Notes: a model not told the origin generated them from the letters alone. A DNA stretch of 6,854 nucleotides from an uncultured Bacteroidales bacterium (GCA_937892025.1 CALAVA010000290.1:1-6854), one strand, 5' to 3'; numbered from the stretch's first letter, positions 1 to 6,385 are shown. A program made the numbers and translations.

Positions 1-54
1 TCCATGACTTTCAATGGTCAGCGAATAGTTAAGAAAATGACGATAGAGAAATAA
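1..54 (+). CDS. C-terminal tail of an upstream gene (partial)
   Basis: Frame 1 is open from the window edge to a TAA at 52-54 and would encode the last 17 residues of a protein, ending in a basic stretch (RIVKKMTIEK). The strong + strand terminator beginning 26 nt after this stop supports a + strand gene ending here. Frame 3 is also open, but only to a TAA at 30-32, so it cannot be excluded as the true tail. The fragment is too short to assign to any family. Confidence 0.45.
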   Translation, partial: SMTFNGQRIVKKMTIEK

Positions 55-80
55 TGTTGTCTAAGTAATTGATTATTGTT

Positions 81-115
81 GCAGGCAGCCCTTAAGGGCT
101 GCCTGCTTTTTTTTT
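81..115 (+). terminator. Rho-independent terminator
   Basis: Positions 81-106 are a perfect inverted repeat: an 11-bp stem (GCAGGCAGCCC pairing with GGGCTGCCTGC) closed by a TTAA loop, followed at once by nine T residues (107-115). The stem is very GC-rich against an AT-rich background. The T tract lies on the + strand, so it terminates transcripts of the gene ending near 54 and insulates the VOC-SDR unit that follows. There is no comparable A tract on the left side, so it looks one-directional. Confidence 0.93.
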
Positions 116-131
116 AATTTTGGACATGTAA

Positions 132-159
132 GTTGATGTTGTAAATTTGATTATATTTG
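132..159 (+). promoter_or_regulatory. Bacteroidota-type promoter for the VOC-SDR unit
   Basis: TATATTTG at 152-159 matches the Bacteroidota primary sigma -7 consensus TAnnTTTG. A GTTG at 132-135 is a possible -33 element, although the 16-nt spacing is shorter than usual, so that half is weak. The element sits between the terminator and the ATG at 197. A purine-rich AAAAGGGAAA (181-190) lies just before the start and could help ribosome binding. Confidence 0.65.
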
Positions 160-196
160 CACTTTATTTAATCAAAATTTAAAAGGGAAAAATACG

Positions 197-1261
197 ATGG
201 CAGAAAAATACATTATATCAGGTATTCAACAGATGGGCGTAGGTGTAGCAGATGTTGCTACCGCTTGGCAATGGTATAAAGAACACTTTGGTGCTTGCTT
301 AAAATTATTTGATGAAAAAGCAGTTGCAGATATAATGGCTCCTTATATGGGTGGTGCAGAACGCGAAAGGCACGCCATTTTGGCTATTAATTTGCAAGGT
401 GGTGGTGGATTTGAAATATGGCAACACTTGAGCCATGCTCCAAATCCTGCTAAATTTGATGTTTTGCCCGGCGATTTAGGCATTTTTGCTTGCAAAATAA
501 AAAGTAAAAATGTCGCAGAAAGTTATCGTTTGTTGCAAGAAAAAAAAGCAGATGTTAGTCCTCTGTTTAAAGATTTTTCAGGCAAGGCAATGTTTTATAT
601 TAGAGACCTTTATAAAAATCTTTTTCAAATAGTGCAAGGAGACAACGATTGGTTTATGGATAGAAAACGCCATTGCGGAGGTGTTTATGGCGGACTTATC
701 GGCACACAAAATATGGAAGAATCCATACGATTTTATAAGGAAATTTTAGGCTATGATGTTATATTGAGTGATAAAACCGATAAATTTGAAGATTTCTCCT
801 ATTTGGGAACTCCAAACTTGTTCAGAAGAGTGGTTTTGACCCATAGTAAACAAAGAGAAGGCTCTTTCTCAAAAATATTCGCCAATTCTCAAATAGAACT
901 TATTCAAGCGATGGATAGAACGGATATTCATAAAATTTTTGATGGAAGAATGTGGGGAGATATTGGTTTTATACAATTATGTTTTGATATTACCAATATG
1001 GATGCTTTAGAAAAACGTTGTCAAGAGGCCGGTTTCCCCTTTACAATAGATAGTCGTAAAAAGTCAGGTAAATTTGATATGGGTGAGGCTACAGGACATT
1101 TTGCTTACAATGAAGACCCCTCGGGAACATTGATAGAATATGTGGAAACAGAAAAAATTCCACTTTTGAAAAAACTGGGTATTTATCTGAATTTGAAAAA
1201 ATTTAATAGAGAAAAACCGCTACCCAATTGTTTGCTGAAACTGCTTCGTTTTATGGAATAA
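197..1261 (+). CDS. VOC (glyoxalase/bleomycin-resistance fold) family protein, tandem domains
   Basis: This 354-residue protein is built from four beta-alpha-beta-beta-beta half-modules, i.e. two VOC domains. The half-modules begin near residues 9 (QQMGVGVADV...WYKEHFG), 92, 164 (GGLIGTQNMEESIRFYKEILGY) and 257. The last ends in ATGHFAYNEDPSGTLIEYVE, the typical closing strands of the fold. VOC proteins are metal-dependent lyases, isomerases, dioxygenases or ligand binders. In domain 1, Q12 occupies the usual His ligand position and E73 (GFEIWQ) is a candidate ligand. In domain 2 the equivalent His positions appear to be Gly or Phe, so it may not bind metal. The last ~35 residues form a basic, Leu-rich tail outside the fold. 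The start follows a -7 box and a purine-rich leader. It is probably co-transcribed with the dehydrogenase 13 nt downstream. The family is confident; the substrate is unknown. Confidence 0.85.
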   Translation: MAEKYIISGIQQMGVGVADVATAWQWYKEHFGACLKLFDEKAVADIMAPYMGGAERERHAILAINLQGGGGFEIWQHLSHAPNPAKFDVLPGDLGIFACKIKSKNVAESYRLLQEKKADVSPLFKDFSGKAMFYIRDLYKNLFQIVQGDNDWFMDRKRHCGGVYGGLIGTQNMEESIRFYKEILGYDVILSDKTDKFEDFSYLGTPNLFRRVVLTHSKQREGSFSKIFANSQIELIQAMDRTDIHKIFDGRMWGDIGFIQLCFDITNMDALEKRCQEAGFPFTIDSRKKSGKFDMGEATGHFAYNEDPSGTLIEYVETEKIPLLKKLGIYLNLKKFNREKPLPNCLLKLLRFME

Positions 1262-1274
1262 CACACAAAAACAG

Positions 1275-2060
1275 ATGGACAATCAAAAATGGGCATTAGT
1301 AACGGGGGCGAGTTCTGGAATGGGAGCCGCCTATGCTGAAGAATTGGCAAAACAAGGTTTTGCTGTGATTCTTGTGGGCAACCGAGAAGAAGAAACTGAA
1401 AATAAAGCCAATTTCTTAAATGCTCATTATCATATTCCAACAAAGACTTTGATTATTGATTTGGCACAACAAGAAGCCGCCAAACAAGTGTTTGAATACT
1501 GTCAAAAATGGAACTTGCAAGTAGAGGTCTTGATAAATAATGCAGGAACTTTCTTTTGGCACTCATTGACAGCAGTGGAAGATTCTAAAATTCAGAATAT
1601 GTTGCAACTGCATGTTACAACACCAACAATGTTGTGTTATTATTTCGGTCAACAGATGCAGAAACGCAAACATGGGTATATACTTAATGTTGCTTCTATT
1701 GTTGCTTGGATGCCATTCCCAACATTGGCAATGTATGCCAATACAAAAACCTATCTCAAGAATTTCTCTTATTCATTGCATTACGAATTGAAACAATATG
1801 GTGTTTGCCTATCTTATGTCGCTCCCGGAGCCGTTGATACCAATTTATATGGCTTGCCACAAAAAACAAGAAAAAAATTACTTCACTTGCATATTATGCA
1901 CACACCACAATATGTTGCAAAAAAAGCCTTAAAAGGCTTGTTTAAGGGCAAAAAAAGGATAGTGCCGGGTGCTATTAATTATCTCGTGATTGCTTTGGTG
2001 AAAATCTGTCCACTATGCCTTGTGGATAGTATTAGAAAGCGATTTTTTAAGCAATTGTAA
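1275..2060 (+). CDS. Short-chain dehydrogenase/reductase (classical SDR, DltE/COG0300-like)
   Basis: This is a 261-residue NAD(P)-dependent oxidoreductase with a Rossmann fold. Cofactor motif TGASSGMG lies at residues 10-17, NNAG at 88-91, catalytic Ser at S141 (NVAS), the YxxxK pair at Y154/K158 (YANTK), and the PG motif at 184-185 followed by D188-T189-N190. R37 after the second strand could favour NADPH, which is inference. The position that normally holds the catalytic-tetrad Asn appears to be His (H113, in LQLHVTTP). The C-terminal ~60 residues carry a Lys-rich stretch and then a hydrophobic segment (INYLVIALVKICPLCLV) ending in basic residues, suggesting membrane association as in 3-ketosphinganine-reductase-like and HSD17B-like SDRs. 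It starts 13 nt after the VOC gene, so the two probably form an operon. The substrate cannot be assigned; lipid or ketone reduction is only a guess. Confidence 0.9.
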   Translation: MDNQKWALVTGASSGMGAAYAEELAKQGFAVILVGNREEETENKANFLNAHYHIPTKTLIIDLAQQEAAKQVFEYCQKWNLQVEVLINNAGTFFWHSLTAVEDSKIQNMLQLHVTTPTMLCYYFGQQMQKRKHGYILNVASIVAWMPFPTLAMYANTKTYLKNFSYSLHYELKQYGVCLSYVAPGAVDTNLYGLPQKTRKKLLHLHIMHTPQYVAKKALKGLFKGKKRIVPGAINYLVIALVKICPLCLVDSIRKRFFKQL

Positions 2061-2115
2061 GATATATTAGGTATATCAAACGAGCATTGAGCCATGCTGA
2101 AATGCCTTTTTATTT
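2061..2115 (+). terminator. Possible weak terminator after the SDR gene
   Basis: Downstream of the SDR stop there are small hairpins: GATATA/TATATC (2061-2066 with 2072-2077) and AGCAT/ATGCT (2083-2087 with 2094-2098), or alternatively GCATT/AATGC (2084-2088 with 2101-2105). The last pairing is followed directly by C and then TTTTTATTT (2107-2115). Stems are only 5-6 bp and AT-rich, so termination would be inefficient. It is listed because the next gene has its own promoter and some end point is expected here. Confidence 0.25.
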
Positions 2116-2179
2116 GAAAATTGAACTTGTGTCTTTGGGCTTGTATTTTACTATTATATAATAATTAAAAAAAAAATGT

Positions 2180-2187
2180 TATCTTTG
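2180..2187 (+). promoter_or_regulatory. -7 promoter box of the outer-membrane barrel gene
   Basis: TATCTTTG followed by CA is a near-ideal Bacteroidota -7 element (TAnnTTTG). It should place the transcript start around 2192-2196, giving a leader of about 20 nt before ATG 2215. No clear -33 TTTG is visible at the right distance; the upstream stretch is mostly A and T with a ten-base A run ending at 2176. The box overlaps the codons just after an upstream in-frame ATG (2176), which rules that ATG out as the start on a transcript from this promoter. Confidence 0.75.
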
Positions 2188-2214
2188 CATTTCACATTTC
2201 ATATACAAAAGAGC

Positions 2215-2919
2215 ATGGACAAACAAAACTATAAATGGATAATTGTCGGATTATTACTAATAAGCATATTGCCTTATTCATATAGTCAACGGATAGGGCA
2301 AAGAGTAGGAGATATAAAAGAACGCGGGCCATTGTTTATCACAAGTCTTTCTTTTTCACAAGGTATTGCTCGTATTCCATATACCGTAGAAGAGGGAGAA
2401 AACGCTGAGAGTGTGGATAAATTAGGAAAAGGTATCTCAAATATTGCTATCAATCAATTTATGGGTTATCAGTTCAATCCTTTTGTCGCCTTAGGGCTTG
2501 GTATCAATTTTGAATATTGGACAGTAAAAAACGGCTTTGTCCCTATTTATATTGATTTAAGAATCAATATGATGAGAACAAGAATTGCTCCGCACATGTA
2601 TGTAAATCTCGGTTATGCTAATCGTTGGTTTTTTGACTCCAAACCCTACAAGGCTGCTAATGGAAATGCGTCTGACTATATCATACATGGTGCAAAATCA
2701 GGTTTAATGGGTGAATTAGGATTAGGTATGAAATTTACTTTTGCCTATGCGTCAGACTTAAACGTTACGATATTTTCTAAATTTCAAGAATCCACTTATC
2801 GGTATTATAGTAGCGAAGACGGCAGCAAACCCGCTCAAAATGTTCGTCCTATATTGGTGAATACGGATAGACCATCTATGTATATTTTTATTGGTATCAA
2901 AGCTGGTATATCCTTTTAG
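2215..2919 (+). CDS. Secreted outer-membrane beta-barrel protein, function unknown
   Basis: With the ATG at 2215 the protein has 234 residues. It opens with a good Sec signal peptide: basic MDKQNYK, hydrophobic WIIVGLLLISILP, and a likely cut after SYS, before Q25. The rest alternates hydrophobic and polar residues in stretches typical of short antiparallel strands (for example FITSLSFSQGIARIP, FVALGLGINFEYW, MYVNLGYANRWFF, MYIFIGIKAGISF). It ends in Phe, as many outer-membrane barrels do. This fits an 8- to 10-strand Bacteroidota OMP-like barrel; no plug, TonB box or enzymatic motif is seen. A longer reading from ATG 2176 adds 13 residues but would begin upstream of the promoter -7 box, so I reject it. 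The stop directly abuts the stop of the convergent nuclease gene. The exact role is unknown. Confidence 0.8.
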   Translation: MDKQNYKWIIVGLLLISILPYSYSQRIGQRVGDIKERGPLFITSLSFSQGIARIPYTVEEGENAESVDKLGKGISNIAINQFMGYQFNPFVALGLGINFEYWTVKNGFVPIYIDLRINMMRTRIAPHMYVNLGYANRWFFDSKPYKAANGNASDYIIHGAKSGLMGELGLGMKFTFAYASDLNVTIFSKFQESTYRYYSSEDGSKPAQNVRPILVNTDRPSMYIFIGIKAGISF

Positions 2920-3630
2920 TTAGACATGGTTTTCTGTTTGATTTTGTTTAGTACAAAATCCTAAAAAATCGCAAAGATAAGGCATTGTACACTGCTCTCC
3001 TTTTGACAAAGACAACAAATTATCATCTTCCATAGCAATTAATGCTTTTTTGATATTTTCCGTTACAAACAATTGTCTTTCTTTTACTTCTGATGTTATA
3101 TCGCTTATACAAAAATCGTCCAAACTCACATTGTCAAGCGTAGCGTGTTCTTTCAAATGCACGAGATAAAACTTTTGTGGTTCCCTGCCTGCTTGTGTCA
3201 TAACATAATATTGAAAAGCGGCATCATGCAAATAAGTTGGTGTTATAGCGATAGAACTTTTCACTTCATAGGCAAATAGCGAATTGTTTTTCTTGACTAA
3301 AATATCCAAAATAGTTAGTATGGATTGGAAACAAAAAGATGCCTCATAAAGTGTTACACTTTGATTTTCAACAAGAAGAGTTTCTACTTTTTGGGCTGCT
3401 CTTGTTATAGCATTTGTAAAATTAGATTTTGGAGCCACGTCTATTCCATCAGGGAAAAGTTGCCATGCTTGTTTTCCAAACGATATACCTTGCCTAAATC
3501 GGCAGAGCAATTCTGCAGAGGGAATGTCTTTTTCAGTATAATAATTTTTGTATAAATACAAAGATTTTAAACATTGCAGACTGCGAATATAAGCACTCTT
3601 TGACAATGTTAATTTTCTTTTGGTAGCCAT
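2920..3630 (-). CDS. Cas4-like PD-(D/E)XK nuclease (N-terminal domain of DUF2779-type proteins)
   Basis: This 236-residue protein opens with LSKSAYIRSLQCLKSLYLYK, the start signature of the Cas4-like domain found at the N terminus of DUF2779 proteins. RFRQGISFGKQA...LFPDG (44-62) follows as in that family. The nuclease core is visible: E96, D109 (LDILV), E122-V-K124 (YEVKSS) and Q140 (HDAAFQYY), i.e. the D-(D/E)XK-Q pattern of RecB/Cas4 nucleases. C20 plus C214, C220 and C226 (QC...YLC...GFC) form a probable 4Fe-4S site, as in Cas4 and AddB. The family predicts DNA cleavage or end processing. DUF2779 proteins are usually about twice as long; the C-terminal half is absent, yet the protein ends cleanly after the last Cys, so it looks like a complete single-domain form. 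It is the last gene of the - strand cluster, starting 2 nt after the epimerase stop. No CRISPR array or other cas gene is in the window. Confidence 0.82.
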   Translation of the reverse strand: MATKRKLTLSKSAYIRSLQCLKSLYLYKNYYTEKDIPSAELLCRFRQGISFGKQAWQLFPDGIDVAPKSNFTNAITRAAQKVETLLVENQSVTLYEASFCFQSILTILDILVKKNNSLFAYEVKSSIAITPTYLHDAAFQYYVMTQAGREPQKFYLVHLKEHATLDNVSLDDFCISDITSEVKERQLFVTENIKKALIAMEDDNLLSLSKGEQCTMPYLCDFLGFCTKQNQTENHV

Positions 3631-3632
3631 TT

Positions 3633-4568
3633 TTATTTTTGGAAACGTGGACTATCAATAAGATGTTTAATACCTTCTTCCAAAGAGCAAAGTGGACGAT
3701 TAAGCAATATTTTCATATTACCAATGTCTGGCAATCTTCGCTGCATATCACCTTCTTTTAATGGTGGCAAAAAGACAAATTCAGAGGTAGAATCCGTCAA
3801 TTTTACAATCAACTTAGCCAAATCTAATATGGAGGTTTCGTTGTCGTTACCAATGTTCACCACATCATTTACAAAGAGATTGTCATAAGCAGCCCGACAA
3901 CAAGCATCAATATTATCGTTGATATAGCAGAATGTTCTTGATTGTGAGCCATCTCCATAAATAGTTATAGGTTCATTTTTCAAAGCCTTTGCCAATAATT
4001 TGGAGATAACAAAATCTCTAGATTGTTTTGGTCCATAGGTGTTAAAAAATCTAAAAATTGTATAATCCAATCCAAATTCTTTCTGATAGGAGCGTAAAAA
4101 GGCTTCACCTGCATTTTTTACAACAGCATACGGCACTTTTGAATTTAAAGGCGTGCTTATTTCATTTTGTGGAAAAGTAACAGATTCGCCATACACTTCT
4201 GAAGAAGATGCAAAAAAGACGCGTTTAACATTGGAATTTTTAGCTAAATTCAATACATTCTTAAATCCCTTCAAATCATTCAATACACTGCATGGATTGG
4301 CTTGTGTTCTATTTACACCGACAACAGCAGCATAATGAAAAACGAAATCAAAATTATTGGATAGCATTATTTCTGATATATCCCGATAATCATTGACATC
4401 TGCTTTTATGAAATTCCACCTATCATTTTTTGGGGGGAGGTTTTCTATCAAGCCCGTTGAAAGGTTATCGATGAGTACCAAATAATTTTCAGGGTCTTCT
4501 AACAATTTTTCAGCCAAACAACTTGCAATAAATCCAGCCCCACCTGTTATCAAAATTTTTCTCATCAT
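3633..4568 (-). CDS. NAD-dependent nucleotide-sugar epimerase/dehydratase (extended SDR)
   Basis: This is a 311-residue extended SDR. The Rossmann motif GGAGFIAS (9-16) is followed by D34 for the NAD ribose, HYAAVVGV (78-85), the active-site SSSEVYGE (121-128) and the catalytic YxxxK at Y147/K151 (PYAVVK). Substrate-side motifs FRFFNTYGP, ITIYGDGSQSRTFCYI and QRRLPDI resemble UDP-glucuronate decarboxylase and UDP-hexose 4-epimerase families. The overall family (sugar-nucleotide epimerase, dehydratase or decarboxylase) is firm, the exact reaction is not. The third Gly of GxxGxxG is Ala15, a substitution found in some extended SDRs. Two adjacent ATGs (4566-4568, 4563-4565) give MM or M starts. 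It begins 3 nt after the rmlA stop and ends 2 nt before the nuclease start, so translation is probably coupled with both. With rmlA it likely supplies an activated sugar for surface glycan synthesis. Confidence 0.88.
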   Translation of the reverse strand: MMRKILITGGAGFIASCLAEKLLEDPENYLVLIDNLSTGLIENLPPKNDRWNFIKADVNDYRDISEIMLSNNFDFVFHYAAVVGVNRTQANPCSVLNDLKGFKNVLNLAKNSNVKRVFFASSSEVYGESVTFPQNEISTPLNSKVPYAVVKNAGEAFLRSYQKEFGLDYTIFRFFNTYGPKQSRDFVISKLLAKALKNEPITIYGDGSQSRTFCYINDNIDACCRAAYDNLFVNDVVNIGNDNETSILDLAKLIVKLTDSTSEFVFLPPLKEGDMQRRLPDIGNMKILLNRPLCSLEEGIKHLIDSPRFQK

Positions 4569-4571
4569 TCT

Positions 4572-5438
4572 CTATTTATTTTCTAACAAATTTATAAGAT
4601 ATTGTCCATAGCCACTCTTTAGCAAAGGTTGGGCTAATTTTTCCAATTGTTCTGCTGAAATAAACCCTTGTTCAAAAGCAATTTCTTCTATACAACCGAT
4701 TTTTTTTCCTTGTCTATCTTCTATAACTTGCACATATTGAGTGGCTTCTAATAGAGATTTAAACGTACCTGTATCCAACCATGCCGTTCCTCTATCCAAT
4801 ATAGATACTTTTAACTTACCTTGTCGTAAATAATATTTATTAACATCCGTAATTTCATATTCTCCTCTTGCACTTGGTTGAATATTTTTAGCGACTTCTA
4901 CAACAGTATTATCATAAAAATACAATCCTGGCACAGCATAATTTGACTTTGGTTTTTGAGGTTTTTCTTCTATAGAAAGTGCTTTAAAATTTTCATCAAA
5001 CTCAACAACGCCATATCGCTCTGGGTCATTAACATGATATGCAAAGACTATTCCGCCATCAGGATTGACACATGATCTGATATTTTTTTCAAAACCACTC
5101 CCTGAAAAAATATTATCTCCTAAAATCAGACATACATTATCTTTTCCGATAAACTCTTCTCCGAGTACAAATGCTTGTGCCAATCCATTGGGTACTTTCT
5201 GCTCTTTATAACTGAATTTGCAACCCAAATTGGAGCCATCGCCCAATAGTTTTTTAAAATTAGGCAAATCATACGGAGTAGAAATTATCAGAATGTCATT
5301 TATCCCTGCGGACATGAGTACACTTAAGGGATAATAAATCATCGGTTTGTCATAAATTGGCATTAATTGTTTGCTCATTGCCAATGTCAAAGGGTGTAAT
5401 CGTGTCCCCGCTCCTCCTGCTAAAATAATACCTTTCAT
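4572..5438 (-). CDS. rmlA: Glucose-1-phosphate thymidylyltransferase RmlA
   Basis: The 288-residue protein is full length for RmlA/RfbA (about 290). It makes dTDP-glucose from dTTP and glucose-1-phosphate in the cytoplasm, the first step towards dTDP-rhamnose and other dTDP-6-deoxysugars. Diagnostic motifs are GGAGTRLHPLT (8-18) with R13 and K23 for nucleotide binding, KPMIYYPLS (31-39), LGDNIF with metal-binding D108, GVVEFD (143-148), EEKP (157-160), YAVPGLYFYD (167-176), ARGEYEITD (190-198) and WLDTGT with D222. All key residues are present. It lies 29 nt downstream of ftsX without a visible promoter of its own, and 3 nt upstream of the epimerase. No rmlB, rmlC or rmlD is in the window, so the rest of the pathway must be encoded elsewhere or the product used differently. 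Confidence 0.96.
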   Translation of the reverse strand: MKGIILAGGAGTRLHPLTLAMSKQLMPIYDKPMIYYPLSVLMSAGINDILIISTPYDLPNFKKLLGDGSNLGCKFSYKEQKVPNGLAQAFVLGEEFIGKDNVCLILGDNIFSGSGFEKNIRSCVNPDGGIVFAYHVNDPERYGVVEFDENFKALSIEEKPQKPKSNYAVPGLYFYDNTVVEVAKNIQPSARGEYEITDVNKYYLRQGKLKVSILDRGTAWLDTGTFKSLLEATQYVQVIEDRQGKKIGCIEEIAFEQGFISAEQLEKLAQPLLKSGYGQYLINLLENK

Positions 5439-5467
5439 AAAATCAATATATTTAACCCAAACAGCAT

Positions 5468-6352
5468 TTAGGCATATAATTTATCTATTTTCATTTTAAT
5501 ATACTTGCGAACAGCAAACAATGTAGAAATCCAATTCAACAAAATTCCTAACAAAAACATAATGCCAAACAAAATTGCATAATAAATAGGTTGGCTAAAA
5601 TCAACAATTGCGTTCAAACTTGGACGGCTATAAGCCATATACAAGACAAGCAACATCAGTGCAATTGCTAATACAGAGGCTATTATGCCTTGAACAATAC
5701 TGTTAGTAATAAAAGGTCGATAGATTGTTTTTCTTTTTGCTCCAACCAACAACATGCTTTTGATAGTAAATCGTTTAGCATAAATATAAAGCCTTATGGT
5801 ATTGTTTATCAATGCGAACGATATGATTAACAGCAATCCACAAATGACCAATAATACAATACCGATTTTATTGATATTATCATTGACATTGTTGATATAA
5901 CTTTTCTGATAGCAGACATCAGAAATATTTTCCATTAAATTAAGTTCTTTTTCAATTTTTTGCAAACTATCCATAGTTGTATAGTCTGCATTGATTTTCA
6001 ACTGAAAAGAAGGCGGAATTACATCTCCGACAATATCCCGGAAATCATGTCCCAACAAGTCTATTGTTTCTTGTGTGGCTTGTTCTTTGGAAACATATTT
6101 CACTGATTTGACATAAGGCTTTTTTTCTAAAGTTTGTTGAATATAAGTAATTTGCCCCTCTGTAACATCTGGCATAAGCATAACCTCAAAACCGATATTT
6201 TCTCTAACATTATCAGCAATTCGTTTGGCATTTATCAATACAATGCCCAACAATCCGACAATAAACAACACCAATGTAACACTAATAATAGTTGATAAGA
6301 CAGAGGAGGCTAATCTGTGTTTGGCAATTTTTTCTGTTTGTATGGCAACCAT
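5468..6352 (-). CDS. ftsX: Cell-division protein FtsX (permease-like)
   Basis: This is a 294-residue inner-membrane protein with FtsX topology: a cytoplasmic N-terminal stretch, TM1 at about 18-41, a periplasmic domain (42-161) containing the family-typical P79-YVKSVKYVSKEQA segment, TM2 at 163-184 ending in NNTIRL, a cytoplasmic loop with AKRFTIKSMLLVGA (192-205), TM3 at 216-241 and TM4 at 255-281, then a basic tail. FtsX pairs with the ATPase FtsE to control peptidoglycan hydrolases at the septum; ftsE is not next to it here. The start at 6352 is supported by AAGGAA (complement of 6357-6362) four bases upstream and by a -7 box at 6378-6385. It is the first gene of the - strand cluster. The assignment as FtsX rather than another FtsX-like permease rests on length and topology. 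Confidence 0.9.
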   Translation of the reverse strand: MVAIQTEKIAKHRLASSVLSTIISVTLVLFIVGLLGIVLINAKRIADNVRENIGFEVMLMPDVTEGQITYIQQTLEKKPYVKSVKYVSKEQATQETIDLLGHDFRDIVGDVIPPSFQLKINADYTTMDSLQKIEKELNLMENISDVCYQKSYINNVNDNINKIGIVLLVICGLLLIISFALINNTIRLYIYAKRFTIKSMLLVGAKRKTIYRPFITNSIVQGIIASVLAIALMLLVLYMAYSRPSLNAIVDFSQPIYYAILFGIMFLLGILLNWISTLFAVRKYIKMKIDKLYA

Positions 6353-6377
6353 AATGTTCCTTATATTTTATAATTCG

Positions 6378-6385
6378 CAAAGATA
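6378..6385 (-). promoter_or_regulatory. -7 promoter box for the ftsX-rmlA-epimerase-nuclease cluster
   Basis: On the - strand this reads TATCTTTG, a good TAnnTTTG match, followed by CG. A transcript start near 6371 would leave a leader of roughly 18 nt before ATG 6352. Candidate -33 TTG triplets exist (for example the complement of CAA at 6401-6403) but at non-ideal spacing. No other -7 match was found in the short gaps between the four genes, so this is the only visible promoter for the whole cluster. Confidence 0.7.

Noticed and set aside
81..106. The 26-base perfect palindrome as an operator or recombination site
   Set aside because: The immediate nine-T run and its position just after a gene end are fully explained by an intrinsic terminator.
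1183..1443. Open frame on the - strand across the VOC-SDR junction
   Set aside because: It overlaps two well-supported + strand genes, has low-complexity Leu/Phe/Pro-rich composition, and no promoter or domain.
3325..3555. Open frame on the + strand inside the nuclease gene
   Set aside because: It is antisense to a gene with intact catalytic motifs; its Cys/Phe/Tyr-rich translation has no protein-like pattern.
2920..3630. Reading the Cas4-like gene as part of a CRISPR-Cas locus
   Set aside because: No repeat-spacer array, cas1, cas2 or effector gene is in the window, and the family also occurs outside CRISPR loci.
4153..4335. Open frame on the + strand inside the epimerase gene
   Set aside because: It is antisense to the conserved SSSEVYGE region of the epimerase, with no start signals or known motif.
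4563..4568. Ala15 in the epimerase GxxGxxG motif as an inactivating change
   Set aside because: GxxGxxA occurs in functional extended SDRs, and all other catalytic residues are present.
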